Positions 9,774-17,070 of a stretch of 64,000 nt of DNA are shown in pieces (position 1 is the first letter of the stretch; each line of letters starts with the position of its first letter). The position numbers and the translations under genes are program-made. The notes under the pieces are model-generated. The model ran no database searches, was not told the DNA's origin, and saw only the letters and a program-made list of their open reading frames with translations. Origin of the DNA: an uncultured Bacteroidia bacterium (GTDB lineage Bacteria > Bacteroidota > Bacteroidia > Bacteroidales > UBA932). The DNA lies in contig CACXNA010000015.1 in NCBI GenBank assembly GCA_902768985.1, positions 55,801 to 119,800 of the forward strand, written 5' to 3'.

Positions 9774-12266
9774 TTACATCATACCCATGCCGCCACCCAT
9801 CATGCTGGTACCCAGGCTCTCGGTCGTGCTCTCGGTGTTCATCACGTCGTCGTTCTTGATGGTCTTGCGGGCGCTCTTGACGCGGGCGTTGCCCTGCTTT
9901 CCGAAGCTCCAGCTGATGCTGAAGTTGAGCTGCTGCATCGGGATCGTGTTCACGCTCACGGAGCGGAAATCCTTGCCCTCGCTGACGCTGCGCATCTCCA
10001 TGCCCTTGCCGCCGGTGAGCGGGAGCGTGTAGTTGATGCTGATGCCGAGGCGGTCGTCGAGGAAGCTCTTGGTCACGCCGACCATGGCCATGCTCATGCC
10101 GGAGCTCCAGCCCTGCAGGGAGTAGTTTTTGCCCATGGCGATGACGTTGGCGCTCAGGCTGAAGTCGAGCGGCAGGGCCTGCTGGAAGCCGAGCATCGCG
10201 TTGTAGCTCAGGCCGCTGTTGGACTGGCCGAGGACCTCGCTGCGCAGGTCGGTGTAGTTCAGGCCGCCATTCAGGAAGATGCGGGTGGTCGGGCTGGCGT
10301 TCCAGTTGATGAAGGCGTTCAGGCCGGTCACGCTGCTGCGGACGATGTTGCCGTAGGTCGTGTTCAGGAGCTTGTTCGCGTCGTAGAAGCTATAAGAGGA
10401 TATGCCGTTGGCGACCAACTGCTCGCGCAGGGTGAGGTTCACGATCCACTTCGGGCTGTAGAGGTTGTAGACGAGGCTGATGTTGTGGCCGCGCTCGACT
10501 TCGAGGTCGCTGTTACCGTAGCTGCGGGCGGTCGGATCGGAGGTGTCCACATAGGGGTTGAGGTAGCTGATGCCCGGACGGCTGATGCGCATGTTGTAGG
10601 ACAGGCCGATGTTCTGGGTCTGGCTGATGTTGAACTGGAGGCTGGCCGTCGGCACGAGGCTGCCGTACTGGGTGCTGAAGTTGTTGCCCTGGCCGGCGGC
10701 GTAGGTAACGTTCTGCCAGGTGTGCTCGTAGCGGACGCCGCCGAGCAGGCTCACGGAGCCGAAGGAGACCTTATATTCGGTATAGAGGGCGCCGATGCGG
10801 TTGTAGAAGTCGTAGTCCAGGCTGCCGAGCTGGTTGAGGTCCCAGTTCGCACCGTCCCACAGGTAGGAGAGCTGGTCGGAGCTGTTGTGGCGGCTGATGA
10901 ACTTGGCGCCGGCGCTGAGGTTGCCGGAGATGCCGAGCGGCGTGGTGAAGTCCACCTGGAAGGTGTGGTCGGTGGAGCCCTGCTTGCCGTCCGTCTTTCG
11001 GTTGGTCAGGTCGAGGCCGCCCAGCAGCTTGTTGGCGAACGTGTTCTCGCTCAGCGTGTTGACCGGCGTGCCGGAGAACTGGTAGGAGAAGACCAGGCTG
11101 CGGCCGGGGTTGTCGTTCCAGAGGTGCTGGTAGTCGATGCTGGCGGTGATGGCATTGGAGGTCATCTTAGTCAGGGAGGTGCCGTCGTAGGTGAAGCCGG
11201 TTCCGTAGATGCCGCCGTTCATCGTAGTGGAAGTCACGCCGTTCATCGAGCTGCCCATGTGCATCAGGCCCGCGGTGGCGGAGATGAGGTTCTGGTCGTC
11301 GATCTCGTAGCTGGCGCTCAGGTTGCCCATCACCATCGGCATCTTCATCGCGGACTCGCTGTGGGTCGCGGTCGTGCCGCCGGTGACGCCGAGCATCTCG
11401 CGGGTCACGTCGGTCGTGGTGCCGGGCATGCTCATGTACATGCCGTTGCTGTTGAGGCTCCAGGTGAACTTGCCGGCCTGCTGGGTCAGGAAGAGGCCGC
11501 CACCGCCGCCGCGGGTGCTGCCCATCGCACGGACGGAGCCGTAGAAGGCGTCCGCCATGCTCTGGCCGCCCGTGGCCTCGCGGTTGGTCACCAGGTTGAG
11601 CACGCCGCCCACGCCCTCGGCGTCATACTTTACGCCCGGGTTGGTGATGACCTGGATGTCCTTGACATAGCTGGCAGGCATCATCTTGAAGATCTGGGAA
11701 GGGTTGCCCGAGAACATCTGGCTGGGCTTGCCGTCCACGGTGACCTGGAAGCTGGAGGAACCGTTCACGGTGATGTTGTCCTGGCCGTCCACGGTCACCA
11801 TCGGGACCTTGCGGAGCATGTCGAGGACCGTGGCGGTCTTCGAATCCACGTCGTCGGCCACGTTGTAGCTCATGCGGTCGACCTCCATTTTCACGAGCGG
11901 GCGCTGTGCGGTCACGGACGCCTCTGCGAGGGCCTCGATGTCGTCCTCGATGAGGATGTCGCCGAGATCCAGCTTCTCCTCGCCGTCGAGGGTGAAGGGA
12001 ACGAGGCGGTCCTGGCGGCCGATGCCGGAGAAGAGGAGCGTGTAGCTGCCCTTGCCGGAGAGGACCTGGGAGAAGAAGCCGTCCATGTCGGTCGTCGTGT
12101 AGGCGATGGGGGTGGTGTCGTCCCCGCTGAAGAACTGCAGGACGGCCGCCGGTTCGCCTTGGCGGGTGAGCGCGTCGAGGATGTCGCCCGTGACGGTGGT
12201 GCGCTGTGCGGAAAGGGCCGTGCAGAAGATCACGGCGGTGAGGATGGAGGTGAGGATTCGTTTCAT
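9774..12266 (-). CDS. Outer-membrane beta-barrel receptor, TonB-dependent-receptor-like
   Basis: 830 residues from MKRILTSILTAVIFCTALSAQ; the longer upstream frame back to 12542 is rejected because it crosses the promoter. After the signal peptide comes a carboxypeptidase-regulatory-like domain (about 22-110, TTVTGDILDALTRQGEPA). A plug-like domain follows (SVTAQRPLVKMEVDRMSYNV, ATVLDMLRKVPMVTVDG, YVKDIQVITNPGVKYDAEG). The rest is a long barrel (outer membrane protein beta-barrel family, PF14905-like) with many aromatic strand ends. The C-terminus is Met/Gly-rich (SMMGGGMGMM), which could indicate metal binding. No SusD partner follows, so it is not a classical SusCD pair. Regulation by the adjacent LytS/LytTR pair is suggested by its promoter. 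Confidence 0.88.
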   Translation of the reverse strand: MKRILTSILTAVIFCTALSAQRTTVTGDILDALTRQGEPAAVLQFFSGDDTTPIAYTTTDMDGFFSQVLSGKGSYTLLFSGIGRQDRLVPFTLDGEEKLDLGDILIEDDIEALAEASVTAQRPLVKMEVDRMSYNVADDVDSKTATVLDMLRKVPMVTVDGQDNITVNGSSSFQVTVDGKPSQMFSGNPSQIFKMMPASYVKDIQVITNPGVKYDAEGVGGVLNLVTNREATGGQSMADAFYGSVRAMGSTRGGGGGLFLTQQAGKFTWSLNSNGMYMSMPGTTTDVTREMLGVTGGTTATHSESAMKMPMVMGNLSASYEIDDQNLISATAGLMHMGSSMNGVTSTTMNGGIYGTGFTYDGTSLTKMTSNAITASIDYQHLWNDNPGRSLVFSYQFSGTPVNTLSENTFANKLLGGLDLTNRKTDGKQGSTDHTFQVDFTTPLGISGNLSAGAKFISRHNSSDQLSYLWDGANWDLNQLGSLDYDFYNRIGALYTEYKVSFGSVSLLGGVRYEHTWQNVTYAAGQGNNFSTQYGSLVPTASLQFNISQTQNIGLSYNMRISRPGISYLNPYVDTSDPTARSYGNSDLEVERGHNISLVYNLYSPKWIVNLTLREQLVANGISSYSFYDANKLLNTTYGNIVRSSVTGLNAFINWNASPTTRIFLNGGLNYTDLRSEVLGQSNSGLSYNAMLGFQQALPLDFSLSANVIAMGKNYSLQGWSSGMSMAMVGVTKSFLDDRLGISINYTLPLTGGKGMEMRSVSEGKDFRSVSVNTIPMQQLNFSISWSFGKQGNARVKSARKTIKNDDVMNTESTTESLGTSMMGGGMGMM

Positions 12267-12292
12267 ATCGCGTTGTTTTTTGTTTTCTGCTG

Positions 12293-12400
12293 CAAAATTA
12301 CCCCGCGTAATACCTTGAATCAATGAACTTTCGACAAACGCCCCTTTCCCTTCGACGAAAAATCGGCCCTTTCGACGAAGCGCCGTTTCGCTTCGACGAA
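12293..12400 (-). promoter_or_regulatory. Receptor promoter with four phased 9-bp direct repeats (candidate LytTR sites)
   Basis: Minus strand: -7 TAATTTTG (complement of 12293-12300), 20-base spacer, -33 TTG (complement of 12321-12323). Immediately upstream are TTCGACAAA (12330-12338) and three TTCGACGAA copies (12351-12359, 12371-12379, 12392-12400), at intervals of 21, 20 and 21 bp, so on one DNA face. Known LytTR regulators bind pairs of 9-bp direct repeats with about 12-bp spacers; binding here is an inference. Confidence 0.65.
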
Positions 12401-12419
12401 CGGCGCTAAGGATAGTGTT

Positions 12420-12455
12420 TGCCGGGCACAAAACAGGCCCCTGGTGTGCCCGGCA
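12420..12455. repeat. 36-bp nested palindrome
   Basis: Perfect 11-base arms TGCCGGGCACA and TGTGCCCGGCA separated by 14 bases that themselves contain CAGG-cc-CCTG. No gene ends here and no T-tract follows, so it could be an operator or RNA hairpin rather than an ordinary terminator. Confidence 0.6.
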
Positions 12456-12624
12456 ATTATATAAATCAAGGAGGAATTCGCTTAAAACGAATGATTCTTT
12501 CCTGTCGCGCCCGGGATGAGATGAATTGGAAATCAAGATCATAGAAGAGAAACAAAGAATTAAACGATTAATCGGGAAAGAAATTGGCTAATGCATTGCA
12601 CCTTTGCGGTCATGAAAACACCAA

Positions 12625-12732
12625 ATGGAATTCGCCAGAATGCTTCATTACGATTACAAGGCTTCTGACAAGCAGATACAAAGAATGCTCCGCATCGACG
12701 AGCGCAAACTTGTCGTGCTATTTGGGAAATAG
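12625..12732 (+). CDS. Possible small ORF, 35 codons
   Basis: Starts MEFARMLHYDY and ends RKLVVLFGK. It is rich in Lys, Arg and Asp and could form a helix-turn-helix-like pair, but no family is recognised. It is 60 bases upstream of the secreted-protein gene. It may be a leader ORF, a gene remnant or chance; no clear ribosome-binding site is seen. Confidence 0.2.
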   Translation: MEFARMLHYDYKASDKQIQRMLRIDERKLVVLFGK

Positions 12733-12793
12733 CCCCGAGCCGCTGGCGCGCTTTTTGGAGAAATGGCGGGCCGTAGTGAAATCTTTACTTTAT

Positions 12794-13450
12794 ATGAAGT
12801 GTAAACGTATTCTGCTTGTCGCCCTTCTGGCGATGGCATCGGTCTGCGCCTCGGCCCAGATGCGGGACACCTACGTTGGCGTAGGACTTTATCAGCCACT
12901 CTACAACGGGACCAAGGGCGGTTTTGTGACGACTGTCGGGTACGGGCAGTTCTATTCGTCCGGTTTGGGCTTCCGGGCTGGTCTGCAGTGGACCTCCAGA
13001 ATTGCTGATGTGGATCATGCTTTTGGGGTTCCTCTGGCCGTGGCCTGGCGGAGCCCTTCCCGCACACCCTCGGAGCGGGCCTACTCAGGCGCTGCCGGAG
13101 CGATGCGCGGATATGGATATTCTACGCTGGATGGAGCCGTGAGCAGTCTGCTGGCTGGTTTCCTGATGAATCTCTTCAGTGATGTGGAGTTCTATGGAGG
13201 CGTGACGCCGGGATGGATTGCCGGGACTCCTGCGCCGGGCTCAAAGACAAACCTGCGAAGCCCGTTCTCCTTGACGCTGGATGCCGGTATGTGCATCAAT
13301 TACAGCATCTGGCGCTTCGACATCAAGTTGATGCCCGCCATCCACTTCGATCCATTTGCATCGCTGGTCCAAACGACGGGTACAGGCGGAGCGGAAACGC
13401 CGATGCGCTGGTACTTCTCGTTCGCGGGAGGCTTGGCTTTCCGCTTCTAG
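12794..13450 (+). CDS. Small secreted protein, probably outer-membrane barrel
   Basis: 218 residues from MKCKRILLVALLAMASVCASAQ, a clean signal peptide cleaved after ASA. The mature protein has short amphipathic strands (TYVGVGLYQPLY, GLGFRAGLQWTSRI, FYGGVTPGWI) and ends in ...YFSFAGGLAFRF, the C-terminal aromatic residue typical of outer-membrane barrels. The longer frame from 12584 is rejected because the signal peptide starts here. I do not recognise a named family. It ends 17 bases from the convergent stop of the membrane LytTR gene. Confidence 0.6.
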   Translation: MKCKRILLVALLAMASVCASAQMRDTYVGVGLYQPLYNGTKGGFVTTVGYGQFYSSGLGFRAGLQWTSRIADVDHAFGVPLAVAWRSPSRTPSERAYSGAAGAMRGYGYSTLDGAVSSLLAGFLMNLFSDVEFYGGVTPGWIAGTPAPGSKTNLRSPFSLTLDAGMCINYSIWRFDIKLMPAIHFDPFASLVQTTGTGGAETPMRWYFSFAGGLAFRF

Positions 13451-13467
13451 GCTGTCTCAGCGGCAAC

Positions 13468-14199
13468 CTATTTCACGTTGTCCCGGTACTTCCGGGACAG
13501 GGGGAGGGATTGGCCAGCGAGGAAGACGGCGTCGGGGGTGGTGCGCTCGATGCGGGCGGCGTTGACCAGATAGGCGCGGTGGATGCGGAGGAAGCCGCTG
13601 CCGAGGATGGATTCCCAGCGGGAGATGGGCGTCTTGTTGCGGTAGGCGGTCCCGTCGGCGAGGTGGATGTAGACTTCCGTGTCGCGCGATTCAATATAGA
13701 GGATGCTGGCGACGGGGACGGAGACCTTCTGGCGGTCGGAGACGAAGTCGATGGTCGGCTCCTTCTCCGGGAGCCAATGCTTCCGGCCCCATTCCATCAG
13801 CAGGCCCCAGCCGTAGCCCGCGCCCAGGATGATGAGGGCGAGGACCGGGTTGTACAGGAGGACGGGGGAGGAGACGGCCAGCGGGTACTCCGGCGGTGCC
13901 AGGACCAGCAGGTGGGCCAGCAGCACGAGCAGCGTCTCCAGGAGAATGAGGGCCAGGAAGAAGCCGGCGCAGGAAAGCCATTTCCGCCGGGTCAGCGGCC
14001 CCTCGTCCTCGTCCCATTCGGACTCGGCCGTCGTCCGGGCGGGCAGCTGCGGGATCCATTGCCGCAGCAGGAAGATGCCTGGCAAATACAGGGTCGCGAT
14101 GAAGAGCGCCTCCCCGAACGTATAGGAAAGGCTCAGGAACAGGCAGGCAAGCACGAGGATGAAGGCCGCCCACCACGATATTTGCCACAGGGCTTTCAT
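13468..14199 (-). CDS. Membrane-anchored LytTR DNA-binding regulator
   Basis: 243 residues from MKALWQISWWAAF. Four hydrophobic helices (about 8-27, 30-46, 73-95, 110-130) are separated by a short acidic loop (ESEWDEDEG). A LytTR domain follows at about 148-243 (VSVPVASILYIESRDTEVYIHL, FLRIHRAYLVNAARIE). There is no receiver domain and no neighbouring kinase, so it is probably a one-component regulator sensing a membrane signal. The -7 box TATCTTTG is at the complement of 14206-14213. It is divergent from the propeller lipoprotein operon, whose promoter carries two 21-bp-spaced repeats; a matching pair precedes the receptor at 21681. These are its likely targets, by inference. Confidence 0.88.
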   Translation of the reverse strand: MKALWQISWWAAFILVLACLFLSLSYTFGEALFIATLYLPGIFLLRQWIPQLPARTTAESEWDEDEGPLTRRKWLSCAGFFLALILLETLLVLLAHLLVLAPPEYPLAVSSPVLLYNPVLALIILGAGYGWGLLMEWGRKHWLPEKEPTIDFVSDRQKVSVPVASILYIESRDTEVYIHLADGTAYRNKTPISRWESILGSGFLRIHRAYLVNAARIERTTPDAVFLAGQSLPLSRKYRDNVK

Positions 14200-14259
14200 C
14201 GAGACCAAAGATAGGCAGAATTCCCGAGACCGAAAACCCCTGAAAACCGTAAATATCCC

Positions 14260-14329
14260 TTTGAAGGGGATATGACGCCGTTTGAGGGGGATAATAATTT
14301 GGTGTTTCGCCCCGCGCTCCCTACTTTTG
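14260..14329 (+). promoter_or_regulatory. Promoter of the propeller lipoprotein with paired GGGGAT repeats
   Basis: Direct repeats TTTGAAGGGGAT (14260-14271) and TTTGAGGGGGAT (14281-14292) are 21 bp apart. They are followed by -33 TTTG (14298-14301), a 20-base spacer and -7 TACTTTTG (14322-14329). The repeats abut the -33 element, as expected for an activator. A similar arrangement precedes the receptor gene at 21681. Confidence 0.65.
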
Positions 14330-14351
14330 CGATGGATCAAAACCCAACGCC

Positions 14352-15299
14352 ATGAAAAAAACGATAACCATTTTGACCTGCCTGCTCCTCATGATTGCCT
14401 GCACCCCTTACGGCATCACGAAGGTGAATCTCCGCAAAGCCTTCCGGCAGAAGACCGCCGCGAAGGATCTGTACTCCCGCGTCGACGTACTCCCGCTCCG
14501 CCTGCCGGCTACGGTCGCGCTCCCGGAGAACCCGCGCCTCGACGTCGCAGACAATTTGCTGTTCCTGCCGGACGCCTCCGGCGAACAGATCGTCGTGCTG
14601 GACACGGACGGCGCGTTCGTGACGACGGTCAGCGCCGGCGCGCCGATCACGGACTTCTCGGCCTGGGGGCAAACCCTGGATATCCTGTGCGGGAATGAGC
14701 TAAAAGAATACAACTTGCAGGATTTCTCCCTGACGCGCACCCTCTCCCTGTCCAAGGACGACATCACGCTGACTGGGATGCATCGGGTGGATGAAGATAC
14801 CTTGTGGCTCTATGGGAACAAGGAAGGCAAATCCTATGAAGGCGCTTACCTCTTTGCGCGGGACTATTACTTCATGACGCGTGATAATGTTTTCCACACA
14901 CCGGACCAACACGGGGATTTCTTCCGCTGCAACGACACCACCTTCTTCTTCCTGACGACGGGGCAGATCTTCGTCTACGACGCGCCGAGCGATTTCGTCT
15001 TCGTGCCGTTCACGCCCGATTTCGGGAAACATGAACCCGAGGTCACCGGCATGCAGATGACCTCGGACCACCTGTACATGCAGATGCGCCTGCGGGAGCA
15101 GGACCTGCTCCTGGTCTACGACCGGGCAGGGGAGCGGAACCGCCTCTTCCGGACGACCACGGAAGGCTTTGTCTTCCCGCTCGGCGTCATCCGGGACGGC
15201 GTCAATTACTACTGCTGCCCGGCGCAGAAGTTGAAGGATTTCGTGAGCGCGGACGCGCCTGAAACTGCTGATTACTACTTATTGAAATACACCCTTTAA
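14352..15299 (+). CDS. Lipoprotein with probable six-bladed beta-propeller
   Basis: 315 residues. Lipoprotein signal MKKTITILTCLLLMIAC with lipidated Cys17. The remainder resembles the '6-bladed beta-propeller' lipoproteins common in Bacteroidetes: repeated strands such as LLFLPDASGEQIVVLDTDGAFVTTV, then LKEYNLQDFSLTRTLSL, DDITLTGMHRVDEDTLWLY and LLLVYDRAGERNRLF, each ending in turn-forming Gly/Asp. No catalytic motif is visible; such proteins are thought to bind ligands in the periplasm or at the surface. The ExbB-like gene starts 12 bases downstream. The promoter suggests control by the divergent membrane LytTR protein. Confidence 0.7.
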   Translation: MKKTITILTCLLLMIACTPYGITKVNLRKAFRQKTAAKDLYSRVDVLPLRLPATVALPENPRLDVADNLLFLPDASGEQIVVLDTDGAFVTTVSAGAPITDFSAWGQTLDILCGNELKEYNLQDFSLTRTLSLSKDDITLTGMHRVDEDTLWLYGNKEGKSYEGAYLFARDYYFMTRDNVFHTPDQHGDFFRCNDTTFFFLTTGQIFVYDAPSDFVFVPFTPDFGKHEPEVTGMQMTSDHLYMQMRLREQDLLLVYDRAGERNRLFRTTTEGFVFPLGVIRDGVNYYCCPAQKLKDFVSADAPETADYYLLKYTL

Positions 15300-15311
15300 A
15301 ACCCTTTTGCC

Positions 15312-15623
15312 ATGTTCCAATTGTTCTACGACGGCGGTATCTTCGCCATGACGGTCATCACCGTCCTCTTTGTCGCCCTGCTGATTGCAGCCTGGAAGGC
15401 CCCGCGCTGGGTGCGCGAGATCGGCCACCTGGCCCTGGCCTTCGCCGGCATCATGACGCTCGTCCCCCTGCACAATGCCGCCAGTGCGGTCATGCAGGCC
15501 GGGGACATCTCCCCGATGCTGATCTGGGGCGGCGTCAAGTGCCTGACGATCGCGCCGATCTACGCCCTCATCGTCTACATCGTCTCGCTGATCATCCGGA
15601 TCGTCCAGAAACCCCGGATTTAG
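15312..15623 (+). CDS. Small ExbB/TolQ-like inner-membrane protein
   Basis: 103 residues with three hydrophobic helices (about 12-28, 38-55, 68-95). The last part, LIWGGVKCLTIAPIYALIVYIVSLIIRI, resembles the C-terminal helix region of MotA/TolQ/ExbB proton-channel proteins, where a 'GGLK..L.TT.YGL..'-like stretch is typical. It is much shorter than true ExbB (200 or more residues), so it may be a diverged relative without channel activity. Directly follows the propeller lipoprotein gene. Family assignment is tentative. Confidence 0.45.
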   Translation: MFQLFYDGGIFAMTVITVLFVALLIAAWKAPRWVREIGHLALAFAGIMTLVPLHNAASAVMQAGDISPMLIWGGVKCLTIAPIYALIVYIVSLIIRIVQKPRI

Positions 15624-15683
15624 CTGATTGGCCGGCCGCCTGCGCGTTGGCGTTGTGGAGGACGGAGCAGAAATGGCGGCCGG

Positions 15684-15715
15684 TTTGTATTTCCCGCTGG
15701 AATTGTGTAAATTTG
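15684..15715 (+). promoter_or_regulatory. Promoter of the phosphofructokinase gene
   Basis: -33 TTTG (15684-15687), a 20-base spacer and -7 TAAATTTG (15708-15715), a close match to the Bacteroidetes consensus, 45 bases before the ATG. Confidence 0.65.
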
Positions 15716-15760
15716 CGAGATTTCAGAAATAATCAAAAAAACAGTTAGTATACTACGCAA

Positions 15761-16990
15761 ATGAAAGATTCCATCATCATCCTCTGCGGTGGCGGCCCGG
15801 CTCCGGGCATGAACACCGTCGTCTGCTCCGTGGCCAAGACCTTCCTGGCCGGCGGTTACCGTGTCATCGGCCTTCATGGCGGCTACAGCGGCCTCTTCAG
15901 CCAGAACCCGCGCACCGAAGACCTCGATTTCTTCAAGGCTGACGCCTACTTCAACCGCGGTGGCTCCTACCTCCAGATGAGCCGTTTCAAACCCACGGAC
16001 AAGGATTTTGAAGAGAACTTCAACCTCTCCCTGTTCACCGAGAACAACATCAAGCTCCTCGTGACCGTCGGCGGCGACGACACCGCTTCCACCGCCAACC
16101 GCATCGCGAAGTTCCTTGAGGCGAAGAAATATCCCATCGCCAACATCCACGTGCCCAAGACGATCGACAACGACCTTCCGCTGCCGAACAACGCCCCGAC
16201 CTTCGGCTTCAACTCCGCCAAGGACGAAGGCGCCCACATCGCCCGCACCGTGTACGAGGATGCCCGCACCTCCGGCAACTGGCTGCTCATCAGCGCCATG
16301 GGCCGCAGCGCTGGTCACCTCGCCCTGGGTATCGGCGAGGCCACGCACGCTCCGATGACCATCATCCCGGAGATGTTCAACAAGACGGACATCACCATCG
16401 ACAAGATCATCAAGCTGACCCTCTCCACCATCATCAAGCGCAACATCCTCGGCATCGGCTACGGTACCGTGGTGGTCGCCGAAGGCGTGTTCCACGACCT
16501 GAAGGACGAGGACATCAAGGCCGCCGGCGTGCACATGACCTACGACGAGCACGGCCACCCCGAGCTCGGCAAGATCTCCAAGGCGGTGCTCTTCAACGAG
16601 CTGCTTGAGAAGGAGATGAAGAAGACCAACATCAAGGCCAAGACCCGTCCGATCGAGATCGGTTACGACGTCCGCTGCCAGGATCCGATCGGCTTCGACC
16701 TGACCTACTGCTCCGAGCTGGCCATGGGCGTGTACGAGCTCTTCAAGAAGGGCGAGACCGGCTGCATGGTGTACGTCGACGCGTTCGGCAACGCCAAGCC
16801 GCTCTACCTGCACGACCTGCAGAATGAAGAAGGCAAGATCCCGCCGCGCCGCGTCGAGATCGAGGGCGGCATCGCCCAGAACTACTACAACTTCATCTGC
16901 CACTTCGTGACCCCGGCAGACTACGAGGCTGCGAAGAAGTACGTCTCCGATCCGGAGGCCTACGACTTCAAGAAGATCCTGAACTGGTAA
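15761..16990 (+). CDS. 6-phosphofructokinase, probably pyrophosphate-dependent
   Basis: 409 residues. Phosphorylates fructose 6-phosphate to the 1,6-bisphosphate in glycolysis (cytoplasm). The N-terminal nucleotide site reads GGGPAPGMN. The key diagnostic is GGDDTAS at 104-110: the second Asp replaces the Gly of ATP-dependent enzymes (GGDGS) and is characteristic of PPi-dependent forms. The catalytic motif is PKTIDND (132-138), and AMGRSAGHLALGIG binds the sugar phosphate. If PPi-dependent, the reaction is reversible and saves ATP, common in anaerobes. It has its own promoter and terminator, so it is monocistronic. Confidence 0.92.
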   Translation: MKDSIIILCGGGPAPGMNTVVCSVAKTFLAGGYRVIGLHGGYSGLFSQNPRTEDLDFFKADAYFNRGGSYLQMSRFKPTDKDFEENFNLSLFTENNIKLLVTVGGDDTASTANRIAKFLEAKKYPIANIHVPKTIDNDLPLPNNAPTFGFNSAKDEGAHIARTVYEDARTSGNWLLISAMGRSAGHLALGIGEATHAPMTIIPEMFNKTDITIDKIIKLTLSTIIKRNILGIGYGTVVVAEGVFHDLKDEDIKAAGVHMTYDEHGHPELGKISKAVLFNELLEKEMKKTNIKAKTRPIEIGYDVRCQDPIGFDLTYCSELAMGVYELFKKGETGCMVYVDAFGNAKPLYLHDLQNEEGKIPPRRVEIEGGIAQNYYNFICHFVTPADYEAAKKYVSDPEAYDFKKILNW

Positions 16991-16993
16991 GAG

Positions 16994-17054
16994 ATTCCGG
17001 ATCAAGTCCGGAATGACTATAGGAATAGGGCTCTGCGAATTGCGGAGCCCTTTT
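16994..17054 (+). terminator. Terminator after phosphofructokinase
   Basis: Two hairpins. A perfect ATTCCGGA-tcaag-TCCGGAAT (16994-17014) is followed by gggctctgc-gaatt-gcggagccc (17028-17050) and a TTTT run. The second is a standard intrinsic terminator and lies 17 bases from the convergent 5'-nucleotidase stop. Confidence 0.75.
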
Positions 17055-17070
17055 CGTTGTATTCAAATAG

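Larger units (their letters stand above)
12267..12793. other. 527-bp divergent intergenic region
   Basis: Contains the receptor promoter and its four 9-mers (12293-12400), a 36-bp nested palindrome (12420-12455) and a possible 35-codon ORF (12625-12732). A TTTGC at 12603-12607 could be part of a rightward -7 element (gcaccTTTGC) for the secreted-protein gene at 12794. The stretch 12456-12600 holds nothing recognisable. Confidence 0.6.

Noticed and set aside
9774-12266. SusC of a SusC/SusD polysaccharide locus
   Set aside because: No SusD-like lipoprotein gene follows, and the barrel resembles the OMP_b-brl_3 type rather than SusC; the same holds for 18763-21681.
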